From Straminergon stramineum (taxonomy: Eukaryota > Streptophyta > Bryopsida > Hypnales > Calliergonaceae): a stretch of 64,000 bases of DNA. The position numbers and the translations under genes are program-made. The notes under the pieces are model-generated. The model searched no databases and was not told where the DNA came from. It saw only the letters and a program-made list of their open reading frames with translations. Location of the stretch: assembly GCA_963920665.1 (NCBI GenBank), contig OY987265.1:40739001-40803000 (forward strand), written 5' to 3'. Of the stretch, positions 47,080 through 56,925 are shown piece after piece (position 1 is the stretch's first letter; each line of letters opens with the position of its first letter).

Positions 47080-50000
47080 CCTCCATTGTACTTGATACAC
47101 GGAATCGTATCGGGGTGGCAATGCAAGCAATGTACGACATCAACAAGTATGACCTACCTACTTTCATTTCAGCAACTGAACTTATTACACATCTTCATGT
47201 CGATTCATAAGCTTGGTTTTATTTTTTGCATTGGAAACTCATCTGCTTGTGTTGTATGGTCTGATAGGCATACTGAAAACTCTCATGTCAAGACGAACCT
47301 CGTACACACCTTGTATCGAGTGCAAAAATACGGAGTTATGGATCTTGAGAAGTTCAACGAGCTTCTCAGTCAGGATGACATTAAAACCTGCCAACAGACT
47401 ACACGGAGGACATGGTATTCCATGCCCTTAGAGGTCTTCACTTCCTTCATCTTTAAGGTAAAATATGATTCACTTCTTAGTTGGTCATCATTCCAGTGCA
47501 ACTCAATATCTCATTGTTTTTTACTTTACTTTTCTGTCCGAGCACACCTTGTTCTCATGTGCTACACTTGCTATTTCAGCAAGAAATTGCAACAGTTGTT
47601 GATGTTGCAGTTCGAAAATACAATGAGGAGACCGTGGACGATGAGATGTCGAAGGAGGGAGTTGCAACAGCAATGCGGTGTGCAATTAAGGAAACCACGG
47701 AGAAGCTGTACAAGAAATTATCGAAGATTGTAGCGGTGGCCAATCCTACACTTGGGCAAGATTGGTTGGAAGAGGTACAATCCACTTATCGTTGAAATCA
47801 AAATATTGAAGCTCATCTCTAGTCTTCTTTTTCTAAATAGGTGTTCTTTACTTGGACATAGATTGAACGGCACTGGAGCCTCTACTCTGTCCCCGAGTTG
47901 ACTTTAGAGAAGTTGCAAATGATTGCAACAGCCAACGTCAATGCGATGTTCAAGATTAGGTGGTTGAAATGGATCAATGCCTCGGCTCCCACTCGAGAGG
48001 CACGCCGCTTCCCACCGCGTCCTGTGAATGAGGAAAAATTATAGGTTTTCCTTAGTAAGGCATGCTGGTATGCAGGGGTAATATTTTTTTCTATGCATTC
48101 CTATCTCTCTTCATAGTACCGTAAGAAATTTCAGTTGCTATTTTCGCACTCCTTTAATCTAATATAAAAAAAAATTAGAGTTTTCATTGACTTTACCAAG
48201 GATGATGATCCCCATGTACGAGCAGATTGAGGAGACAGCCACTGAGATGTTCGACTCCATCATCCAAGCGGATAATATTTCTGTGGACTTCTCCGTCGCT
48301 ACCGAGCCGCAAACACTCTCCGAGTATTTGGAGGGGTGGAGAATGAAGCTTTGGGATCATGCTTATACAGGTACATTCAAGGGTGCTGACGCCTTCAAAA
48401 AGTCAGACTCTTTCAAGGACTGCAGGGGATCCGTGTTGGCAGTTATACGCGTGATATATAGGTACATGTCTCTCTGAATAACTATTTTGTTATCTTCTTC
48501 TAATATTGAATGTGCCTTCATAGTCGACAAAGAACTACGTATGTAGATGTGTCCAGTTTAATTGAGTTGTCTAGGATCTTTTCTAATGGAGCTGGTTCTA
48601 TTTCTCTTAAACTTTTTTGTGATGTACACTGAGACATGCGGTTGCTTCCATATATTCTAAACTTGTATTTCATTTTGGTCTTACACACACCTTACTACCC
48701 CTCCATGAAGTGAGATAGACTAACTTGCAAAATGCATTTGTAGGTACTTCAAGTTCGAGTTATATGGAAAGAAAGCCCTTGCAAAGGCTGATTTGCCCCC
48801 ATTTCTCACCACATGGCTGGATCGATCCTCCGCAGACTGTATGTTTTCGCCCACACAGTTGAAAAACTGGACGAGCTCTCATTTGCAGGCTTGTCCTTGG
48901 TACCTGGAGTGCAACTTCGGGATCACTCCACCGGAAGAGGAGAGTCTTTTTCAGACGCTCAAGGATACCGCAGTTGTTGAGTCTGAGTTCGATGAATTCG
49001 CCGGATTAGACTCGGAGGCACGAGATAGAGCCATTAAGAGGCGTGAAGCCTCAGACAAGAGGAAATTGGAGAGACTGGAGGATGCCAAGAAGAAGACCGA
49101 GGAAAACAAGAGGAAGAGACTTGCTGCCCAGGCTGAGAAGGATCAAGAGAAGGCTAAGAAGAAGGGAAAGAAGAGGAAGGCTGAGACACCATTGCAAGAA
49201 CCAGCTACTAGTGCAGCTGACATGAGAGAAGGGTCATCCGGTTTTTCCCTAACTCAAGAGCGTTTGGTGCATGGATTGACGCCAACAACTCATAATCTAG
49301 ACCCTATTCCAGATATTGATGAGTGCATCTTGAACTTGGCTCTGGGTAATCTTGAAGGCACGAAAAAAGCCTATGACGACGTCCTATCCTTCTTGGCCAT
49401 GGTAAGCCCTTCATCTCTTCTTGGGTCACTGTGCCTCTATAATTTCCAACACCCTAAACCACCATTGAATCATACATCTCTTCTTTCGTTGGCCCTAAAC
49501 CGCGGCTTTGTTTACTATACTGACGTTTGTATTTCAATATACATTTTTTAATATCATAACCTTCTTCGTTTTTTGTCACTAACACTTTTCCGTGCAGCAT
49601 TCCAGTGACAAAGATCGCTACTTCAACGGGGTCCTCGATTCCCAATCAGCTGTGGACTTAATCATCGTGGATGTTCCCGAAGGTCTCCATGTGCCCACCA
49701 TATCAGTTCCACCTGGCCCCATTCCTAAGTGAAATGAGTTCACATCTCAATGGTTAGTTCCAGTTTTTGACTTTGCTCAAGAATTTTTGCACGACAGCGG
49801 TGGTATGTTGGTGATGTACCCAACCCCCTCTGTTCCCCACAGAAGCCACATCCTCGGATGTTGCAAGGAGTACAACTTCAGGATACTCATCACTTGGTTT
49901 GGCATGAATCATCTTCACTTGACCTCGCCTGTTGATCCCACTAAGACAGTAAGAGACCTTTTAGACTCCTCAATACTTCTCTTGCATTTCCTCATCCATT

Positions 50001-51139
50001 GTACTGGGTTTCTTACTTCGTCTGCCTGCAGACAATGAGGTTTGCCATCTCCCTGGTGGTCAAGGAATGTGGACCAAAGACACAGGAGGAATTTCCATTC
50101 CAGTTCGTCCCATCCCACGATGCGGTGGGTGTCAATGTAGGACGGGACAACATCCTCCAGAATTTCTGTAACAAGGAGGACGTCACCATGAATGGCAACA
50201 AACCGTGGCGGGGTCCTCGGGAAAAGGCTCGGCAGTTCATGCAAATGCTTATAGAAGCATGCTCTGAACCTGGGGACGTCGTCGTCGACTGCACTACGTC
50301 TACAAGTACTTGTTGTTTTCTTTGTTCAACTAATTTCTGTCGAATTGTTGGATAATATAGCTATTTCGATTTCTTGGACTTTAACTTTTCTTGGATGCTA
50401 GCAGGGGCTAGCATTCAAGCTTGTCGTGCCACACGTTGGCACATTCTGGCATTTGAGGAGGACAAGGCTATCTTTGATGCCCTCATTGCTCCAGTCATGC
50501 GCACAGTTGCAAAACCGCCATCCCCACGCCCTCCTATAGCCGCTCTAGATCTTGACGACATGGATGTACCGGTCCAAGCTATTGTCAAGACATCACGATT
50601 CAGTAAGTAAGTTTTCCTCTGAGTTCTATGGTTTAAATTTACTGTTTTCTTCATGGGTTCATTTGATCTAATACTTTATTCACTTGTTTTTATAGGCAAG
50701 ACCTGACAGTGAAGAACTCTAAAAAGGTTCCATTTTTTTCCAACCCTGGATTTTTCCCAAGCCATTTCAACTCCCCGTGTATGCTGAGGCGGTTTCCAAG
50801 GATTTCATTGCCCTAAATCCGAGGCCAACTTCTAGGGCCCATTTGATAGATCCTCATGTATTGGAGTTCGTAGATGATTGTGCTGCAGAATCAGATTCAC
50901 AAACATCAGATAGTGAGGGTAGTTCGACGTCAGCCCACTTCGGCTGAAATATTGTTGTGCACCACTATGGTATTTTCAGTGCATGTTGTTGATTGACAAT
51001 TTCTGAATTTCTCCTTTCTTTCCTATTTGAGGTCTACTTATATCATTTGAATGTTCGTGGCTCTAAATTGGATGATGTTATTCATAGTGATTTGAGGTTG
51101 CACTACCAAAATTGATTTAAAATCCTAAAACCCTAAACC

Positions 51140-51672
51140 TCTCACGTGACCTAAACCCACGGTTGTAGGTAGACTACACCTGCACGGTCATAGGACAATT
51201 GTTTCTACAGAAAATGGGACCCTAAATCCTAACCACTTTTCAATTAAGTGGAAACCTAAAACGTAATCTTAGCCTTTTTCCAATGTCTTTTCCAACATGG
51301 CATCTATTCATAGGAAGTTCTCACCCATTTTCATCTTGTTTTGTCATCTATTTTCATCTATTTCTTGACACCCTAAACCCTAAACCCTAAAATTCGTTCA
51401 TCCACTTTTCAATGAAATTCATCCATTATCCTAAACCACCTTCATCCATTTCATCCAACTGCTTTCATCGACTTTTTACAACCACTTTCATCCATTTTCC
51501 ATCGACATTCATCAACTTCTTCTTCAACTTCAATCCAATTTCCCAAATAATTCTAGCAAAATTTTAATCCATTTATTCTTATTAATATTTTTAAACCAAT
51601 AAAAATATTTACCCCACTCACCAATCCCCACTTCTTGCTCACCGCTCACCACTCCATGCTCACGTACCAGCA
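51140..51672 (-). repeat. Right terminal inverted repeat (degenerate)
   Basis: This is the partner of 34280-34752 in reverse complement: GTCCTATGACCGTG and GGTTTAGGTCACGTG blocks, many TTTCATCCA-type repeats (51390-51510), then GCTCACC-type repeats and the end TGCTGGTACGTGAGC. It contains (CCCTAAA)3 at about 51371-51391, identical to the plant telomere unit, where the left repeat has GGGTTTAGGG. Confidence 0.6.
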
Positions 51673-52094
51673 TTCCCCGCCTACTTCATGGCAAGTGTTG
51701 GGACAAGAGAGTGACATTGGATGTAGGGAGGATGTTATGGATAGGGTGGAGAGGGTGGAAGAAGTGAATATAAGCTTGGCGTTGAATGGAAGAAGCATGT
51801 ACTAGTGACATTGAAATGGTCACACCCTTTTTATTTCTTCAATGTTGGATTGTTTTAGATTCCAGATTTTGAATTGGGGTTGCATTCTGTATAAATTGGT
51901 TTGGGGGATTTGGGTTGGAATTCTGGAGTTGGTTTCAATGTTTTGTATTCCTTAGGTTTTATCTCTAAAAAATGATGGAAAGTAGGTGAAATTGAGGTTG
52001 TGTTATCAAGTGGAATTTGCATGCTTGTGTTCGAATGGAGAAATGTTTATGTTTGCATCTGATTTGTAACTTGGTGGTAAAGCTTGGATATGCA

Positions 52095-52250
52095 AATGGG
52101 GTATCGACACATTGATGCAGAGAGTGGGTACCATAATGATTTGCTGGTGGAAGAAGCCTTCTACCTAAAGCTAGTGAATTAATGAGGCCTAATTGTTTAA
52201 ATTGCCAATATGTTTCTTTTTATGTATAGTAGGTATGCGCAAATTCTTTG
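52095..52250 (+). pseudogene. Aldo-keto reductase fragment
   Basis: One frame at about 52095-52182 reads MQMGYRHIDAESGYHND followed by LLVEEAF, which fits the aldo-keto reductase signature GYRHID-A-x(2)-Y-xNE with the catalytic Asp and Tyr positions present. Downstream (about 52233-52280) KFFVDVKFCGVL resembles the next strand of the family. Stops and missing parts follow. It is a short decayed remnant just outside the giant transposon. Confidence 0.5.
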
Positions 52251-52399
52251 TGGATGTAAAGTTTTGTGGTGTTCTAGAAAGTTAGCTTCAAGATGCTTGT
52301 TGTGGTCTACAAGTTGCTGGCCAAAGCTCAAGTGAATTTGGTTGCTTCTAAGAGTGGGAGTCCTAATTGTTAATGCCATGGCATCAAGATTTTGACTGC

Positions 52400-54042
52400 A
52401 TACAAGAAGTCCTATACTCTCTATGGCCTTTAGTCATTTGCTACAAGCCTTATTCCAATTGAGGTTCATTGCAATTTTCCTTGTTTCTATCCTCTCTAAT
52501 AAACTTTTATTGATATGGTATACTGTGATTATTGTGAGGATGGTAAGTACATGGAGCTTAATCCATCTACAATTAAGTCAGTGTAGATGGATTATATATG
52601 TAGAATACCACAATCAAAGTAAAAGTAACTAGTCTATTTCCACTAGGCCCCTTATAAATGGTTGGTTTGTACTTGTACTCTTACAATGAAATCCCATTTC
52701 ATTTGTGTCAAAAAGTAAAAGTAAAGGTAACTACTATGCCTTGTACCATGTTGCTATAGCTAAAACAAAAGTAAAAGTAATTTTCTAATTTTCTAATTCA
52801 TACAAACTTTGAAAATCTGTAACTCATATTGTATGTTTAAGGCCTTGAAACAAAGTTAACCCTTGAAGGTTCAAGCATCCCAAAACTAAATGCACCTTGA
52901 TCAACCTTAATTGGAACTTTCAAAATAACAAGTTGCAGAATTTGATTTGGACTAATGAAACAAAGCTTGATAAGTTTTGTTTCTATTACATTTTAAAAAT
53001 TAGATAAATGTCAAAAATTGAAAGAGTTTTTGCAATTCAAAGTTCCATGTATTAGAATCCAAATAACACAATATGGTGTGTTTTTCATTCATATTTTCTT
53101 TACTTAAAATGGTTTTTTAATTTCAATTGTAAAATTATGTTTCTTAGTCTACCTTTCATTCATGGTAAATATTATAGATTATTCTAATACATATTATAAT
53201 TGATAGAATTTATTTCCACCTTCAGCTTTAAAAAATCACAATAATTTGATTTTTCCATCAAAATGAATGAAAAAACACAACACAAATAGAAAGTGCATTT
53301 TTCTCCTAGAAAAATATATTTCAGTTTTATCCATCAATTAAATAAAGAATAAATTTGGTTTCATTGTCTAATTTAACTTTTAAATCTTTGTTCTAGCTAT
53401 TTTGGAGGTAAAATATAAAATAACCAATGGAAAATTCTTCACACTAATTCCCATTGGTATTTATACTTCACAAGAAAATTTCTAATGATTTGGATTGTTT
53501 TTTCTATTTTCACTCATTTAATTTCAATTTTGCAAAAACAATGATAACAATTATAAATTTTCACAAAACAAATTGAAATTTCTCAAAGTGCTATAGAATT
53601 CAGATTTTTAAGTAATAAAAATGTATGATTGTTGTTTGAACACATTTTAAAAGACTAATTTTAGTTCAAACATGAAGTTTGACCATTTCATAGGAAGTCA
53701 AGTCTTTTAGGGGTTAATACTTCCCTATTTGCAATGAGCTTTCTAATTGTGTACAAAACACAATTGTGGGATGCATGGTTATGAATATCTCACATCAACA
53801 AACAAACTAACAAAAAAATAGCCTCATTTTTAGGCATGGATTTCAAATTTTCAATAATTTATTGATAAAATTTGTTAAATTCATTGGTGGATGAAGGATA
53901 TTTACATTGTATAAATCAAACAGGTCTTTAGAATGGATGAAAGTAATCATATATTATTCAAATTTTTGGCAAAAGATGAGTAAACCATTACACATTCAAA
54001 GTAAACAACTCCCTAGTAAATTTTATTAGAATCTGTCACATT
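52400..54042. other. AT-rich gene-free DNA
   Basis: Only short frames are present. There is no repeat with definable ends. It lies between the aldo-keto reductase fragment and the Tet-like gene. Confidence 0.6.
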
Positions 54043-55152
54043 TTATCTATTTAGTTTACACTTCTTTTCGAGCACAATGTCCTTTACTCCATGTATCTTT
54101 GAATTCACATCTTTTCCATCTCTTTGACTTCGCATTAATAATTGTACTCTATCTACTAAACTTTGAGCTATTTTGGTAGATGTTCCAATACAAGTAAATC
54201 CTTCTGCTATACTTGATCGTGATGTAGCATGGAAGTCAGTCTTTACCCGCCAAATAATTTCAGCAATTCCATCACATTTTCCAAAGTCTGCATAGAGTTT
54301 GTAACTTGGAACAATAAAATGCCCTCCATTACAAAAGAAACAATCTATCACTTTCGCTAATTTTCCATTCAACTTGAAAGTTGGTGCCCAAATTCCATAT
54401 GTATAGGAACTATGATCCCCATCCCAATGGAAGCTGTTGGAAAAATCATCAATTGTATATGTAAGATTACTTGAAAATCCAATAGAGTTTTGTTGTAAAT
54501 TTGTAAACTCAGTTTGGCCAAGTAATGGAACTCCCAATTGTAATGCTTCGTCAACTATTTTCATGTAAAGACAGGGTGCTAGTTTTATAAATCTTGATTC
54601 ATAGAAATTAGCAATCCATTTTACTAATTGCACTTGGTCTTCCTCCCATTCATTTATAGATCTTTCAAAACTTTGGATACTCTGTCCCATGACATAGTGA
54701 CCTATGGTGTACCCATTATCCATGCCACCTCTCCATTCCAATGCAAACATCTTACCACTAACTTGTGCTTTATTGTTTTTAATAAAGCTAGACCCTCCCT
54801 TTCTCAATTTTGCTAGTGACATTGTTAGCTTCTCCAAGTCTTTGTATTCTTGAGAAGATTCAATGTCTTCGAATTTTATAAATGAGAGTACTAGCACTAT
54901 TTCTTTTGTGCTTCTATCTTGGATGGCTATTTTATTTTTATGTAGTACTAAATAGTCTTGTGGAATCTCATCCATCATTGTTCCATCTAATGTAATATCT
55001 TCCACATTATGAGTTCTTGAAATCACAAAGAATTCATTTTCCATATATGGACCTATTTTCTCTTTTGTTTTTTTCAAAGTTCTCTCATATCTTGCTTTAG
55101 AATGAGCTTTGTTCTTCATGCTTACATTACCTTTCCCTCTTGTTTTCGCCAT
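54043..55152 (-). CDS. Putative Tet/JBP-like 2OG-Fe(II) oxygenase (369 aa, single exon)
   Basis: The start at 55152 (MAKTRGKG) is chosen because it lies about 112 bp below a TATAAATA box; an in-frame ATG at 55248 would fall almost at the transcription start and adds only a hydrophobic read-through. The N terminus is basic (KARYERTLKKTKEK), possibly nuclear. The C-terminal half has SFHWDGDHSSYTYGIWAP with His242-x-Asp244, a GGHFIVPSYKLYADFG stretch, EIIWRVKTDFHATSRSS with His308 and Arg312. HxD plus a distal His (Fe ligands) and a following Arg (2-oxoglutarate) is the arrangement of these dioxygenases, and the spacing and context resemble fungal and plant Tet-like proteins, known or proposed to oxidise 5-methylcytosine. 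The frame is intact. The assignment is from motifs only; the gene is probably transposon-derived, but no element ends were found. Confidence 0.5.
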   Translation of the reverse strand: MAKTRGKGNVSMKNKAHSKARYERTLKKTKEKIGPYMENEFFVISRTHNVEDITLDGTMMDEIPQDYLVLHKNKIAIQDRSTKEIVLVLSFIKFEDIESSQEYKDLEKLTMSLAKLRKGGSSFIKNNKAQVSGKMFALEWRGGMDNGYTIGHYVMGQSIQSFERSINEWEEDQVQLVKWIANFYESRFIKLAPCLYMKIVDEALQLGVPLLGQTEFTNLQQNSIGFSSNLTYTIDDFSNSFHWDGDHSSYTYGIWAPTFKLNGKLAKVIDCFFCNGGHFIVPSYKLYADFGKCDGIAEIIWRVKTDFHATSRSSIAEGFTCIGTSTKIAQSLVDRVQLLMRSQRDGKDVNSKIHGVKDIVLEKKCKLNR

Positions 55153-55263
55153 TATGGATTTTGAATAATTTTTAAAAATTAATGAGAGAAATTCAAAACA
55201 TAGAATTGTAAACAAATTCAATGTGGTGAAGGCAAATAATATTTTCAATAGTTCTTTCTATTC

Positions 55264-55271
55264 TATTTATA
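55264..55271 (-). promoter_or_regulatory. TATA box of the Tet-like gene
   Basis: On the minus strand GTGTATAAATAGAATAG lies about 112 bp upstream of the ATG at 55152, a textbook plant TATA box and spacing. Confidence 0.65.
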
Positions 55272-55299
55272 CACTTCTTTCTAAAAGTAAACAACCTTT

Positions 55300-56544
55300 T
55301 ACAATATAATTCTTTTCCTTTTTTGAAAAGTAAAAGAGAAATTCATTGTAGTTCTTTTTATTCTATGAAAAATAAAATGAACCATTATTATAGATCTTTC
55401 ACTTTATTAAAGTTGAAGGTATAATTTTAGGTTGATTTTTTACAAGTCTATTTTGGAATAGCTTATTTTTCAAATGAAACAATTTTTTACATGAAACTTA
55501 TAGAATATAAAAGTTGTTTTGATTAAATCCTCAAGTCTCTAGATCCCTTTCACATTAAAAAATGCTTGAAATTACCATTTCATATATATGTAAAGATCCA
55601 AAAAATTTAAGAACTTGTTTGGTGGGATTTCAAATCATAGGACCTTATACTAGACTAGTATGAGAAAAGTTGGAAATAAAGACAACAACTTCATTGTTTT
55701 TAGAACAAATATAACTACATTCTATATATTTAAATTCCAAAAAATTGAAATTCAAGTGTAGTACAAATGTTGAAATTAAATCAATTTACGCTAAAGCATA
55801 AAGTTGAGAATGTGGAAAAAATCATCATAATGAAACAATAACATTTTTGATTCTATAAAAAATGTTGAGTTTTACAATGTACAATATAGAAGGAAAATTT
55901 AAATTGATAATGGTTCTAACATATAATTGCTTAAACCTCATTGAACAAAGACATTGTTCTAAAAATCAAACTTAACCATGTGGAACCATGGTTGTTCGGC
56001 CGAACAACTCGACAACACGATGAACACGACGTCCAACACGTCTAGTAGACCCCCTTGTCCGTCTAATAAAGTCAACTTTAAGGTTGACTTTCAAATAAAA
56101 CACTTTTTATTTTCAATCTTGACATATTTGAGTTTCATTTTATTGAAGTGTCTCAATTTAATAATCACTTATTCCATTCTTAATTATGGATCATAAATAA
56201 AATGAGATTTCAAATTATCTCTGCTGTTAGGATAAGGCTTTATTCGTCAAAATTGTCATGTATACACAACACTCGTCTTGTATGACACCCGACATCAGAC
56301 AAACAACTCGACACCCAACCCCAAAATGTGTTCGATAGAACAACTATGTGTGGAACTATCTATCTTTTCTTGTTTAGAAAAATGAATTCATAAATGGATC
56401 CAATACTATCATTTGTGTAAAAATTTGCTAAAATTGCTTACACTAAATAAAAATGTGAACAATATAACAGAAATTCATAAACCTAATTCCAAAAGCTTTT
56501 TCTAAATGATATTGCAATCAGTGGAAATTAGGATCTTCAATTTC
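55300..56544. other. AT-rich DNA, no gene; contains an 18-bp palindrome
   Basis: No frame of note. GTTGTTCGGCCGAACAAC at 55991-56008 is a perfect palindrome, and AAAGTCAACTTTAAGGTTGAC at about 56068 is nearly one. The role is unknown. Confidence 0.5.
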
Positions 56545-56549
56545 CTATG

Positions 56550-56910
56550 TGTTATGGATCCTTGCAGCGATCGCGATCCTGTCAACGCCTTGTTCGGAAC
56601 AAACGACCCACAGTTCAGGTACAGGCTCACAGGGGGTCTGGAGGGTGAGGATTACCCTTCCGAACTCACTCCAGATCTTCTTTCCTAATCAACAATCAGA
56701 TGATGCGAGTATTACCAAGAATTCGACAGTAATTCAATCGGTCTATATTATCATTCAGGAAGTTTACAGAAGGTTTGCGTGAAGACTGAGCTTCTCCATT
56801 TGCTACTTAAAGCCACTGAAAACTCTAACAGATAACTGCCCTTAGCCTAGAACTGCTCAAGCCATGTAACCGCCGTATATACGTCCCGCTGTTACGATGT
56901 AATCATAACA
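56550..56910 (-). repeat. 3-prime LTR (361 bp)
   Basis: On the plus strand it reads TGTTATGGATCC...ATCATAACA. It carries the decayed form (TG or CA) at the four CpG positions that differ from the other LTR. Confidence 0.95.
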
Positions 56911-56925
56911 TCACCCCCCTCTTGG
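56911..56925 (-). other. Polypurine tract
   Basis: On the minus strand CCAAGAGGGGGGTGA directly precedes the 3-prime LTR. The last three bases are also the stop codon of the polyprotein. Confidence 0.75.

Larger units (their letters stand above)
44677..50947 (+). pseudogene. ParB-like plus beta-class DNA amino-methyltransferase-like protein, transposon-borne, broken
   Basis: Exons with compatible phases: 44677-44835, 45301-45903 continued at 47085-about 47196, about 47270-47457, 47580-47774, 47862-48044, 48181-48461, 48744-49401, 49598-49948, 50032-50305, 50402-50602 and 50727-50947. Order of parts: acidic N terminus; ParB/Srx-like domain (IPLCRLVPMPMVRP, LTLLENQFSHGYEEG, FFICDGNHRRIAW at about 45817); helical region; Lys/Glu-rich stretch (about 49020-49190, nuclear-signal-like); then DLIIVDVPEG at the place of motif IV (usually DPPY), NKPWRGPREKARQFMQ with LIEACSEPGD (motif X-like), VVVDCTTSTTGAS (motif I) and HILAFEED. 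Motif IV before X and I is the beta-class order. Breaks: TAG 45682-45684, TAG 48042-48044, TGA 49730-49732 and a solo LTR. The exon 50402 start is a NAGNAG acceptor. Upstream exons may exist. Confidence 0.65.
34280..51672. mobile_element. Giant (~17.4 kb) MULE-like DNA transposon carrying a ParB/methyltransferase-like gene
   Basis: Inverted ends are visible: TGCTAGTATGTGAGC at 34280 and the complement of TGCTGGTACGTGAGC ending at 51672. Behind each lie matching GAGC-rich, GGATGAAAGT-rich and GACCTATGACC/GACCTAA blocks in the same order over about 500 bp. Between the ends are a transposase on the minus strand, a central 288-bp tandem array and a second multi-exon gene on the plus strand, so both genes read outward. 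The MULE assignment rests on the DDE-like core, the SWIM finger and the long terminal repeats. I could not find a target-site duplication. Both genes carry stops, so this copy is dead. Two independent elements side by side is the alternative. Confidence 0.6.

Noticed and set aside
34270..51682. Target-site duplication of the giant transposon
   Set aside because: The flanks TTAGGACGT and TTCCCCGCC do not match at 8-10 bp; the true ends may be a few bases off or the duplication has decayed.
55153..55248. N-terminal extension of the Tet-like protein with a hydrophobic segment
   Set aside because: The upstream ATG falls about 16 bp below the TATA box, at or before the expected transcription start; the MAKTRGKG start is better placed.
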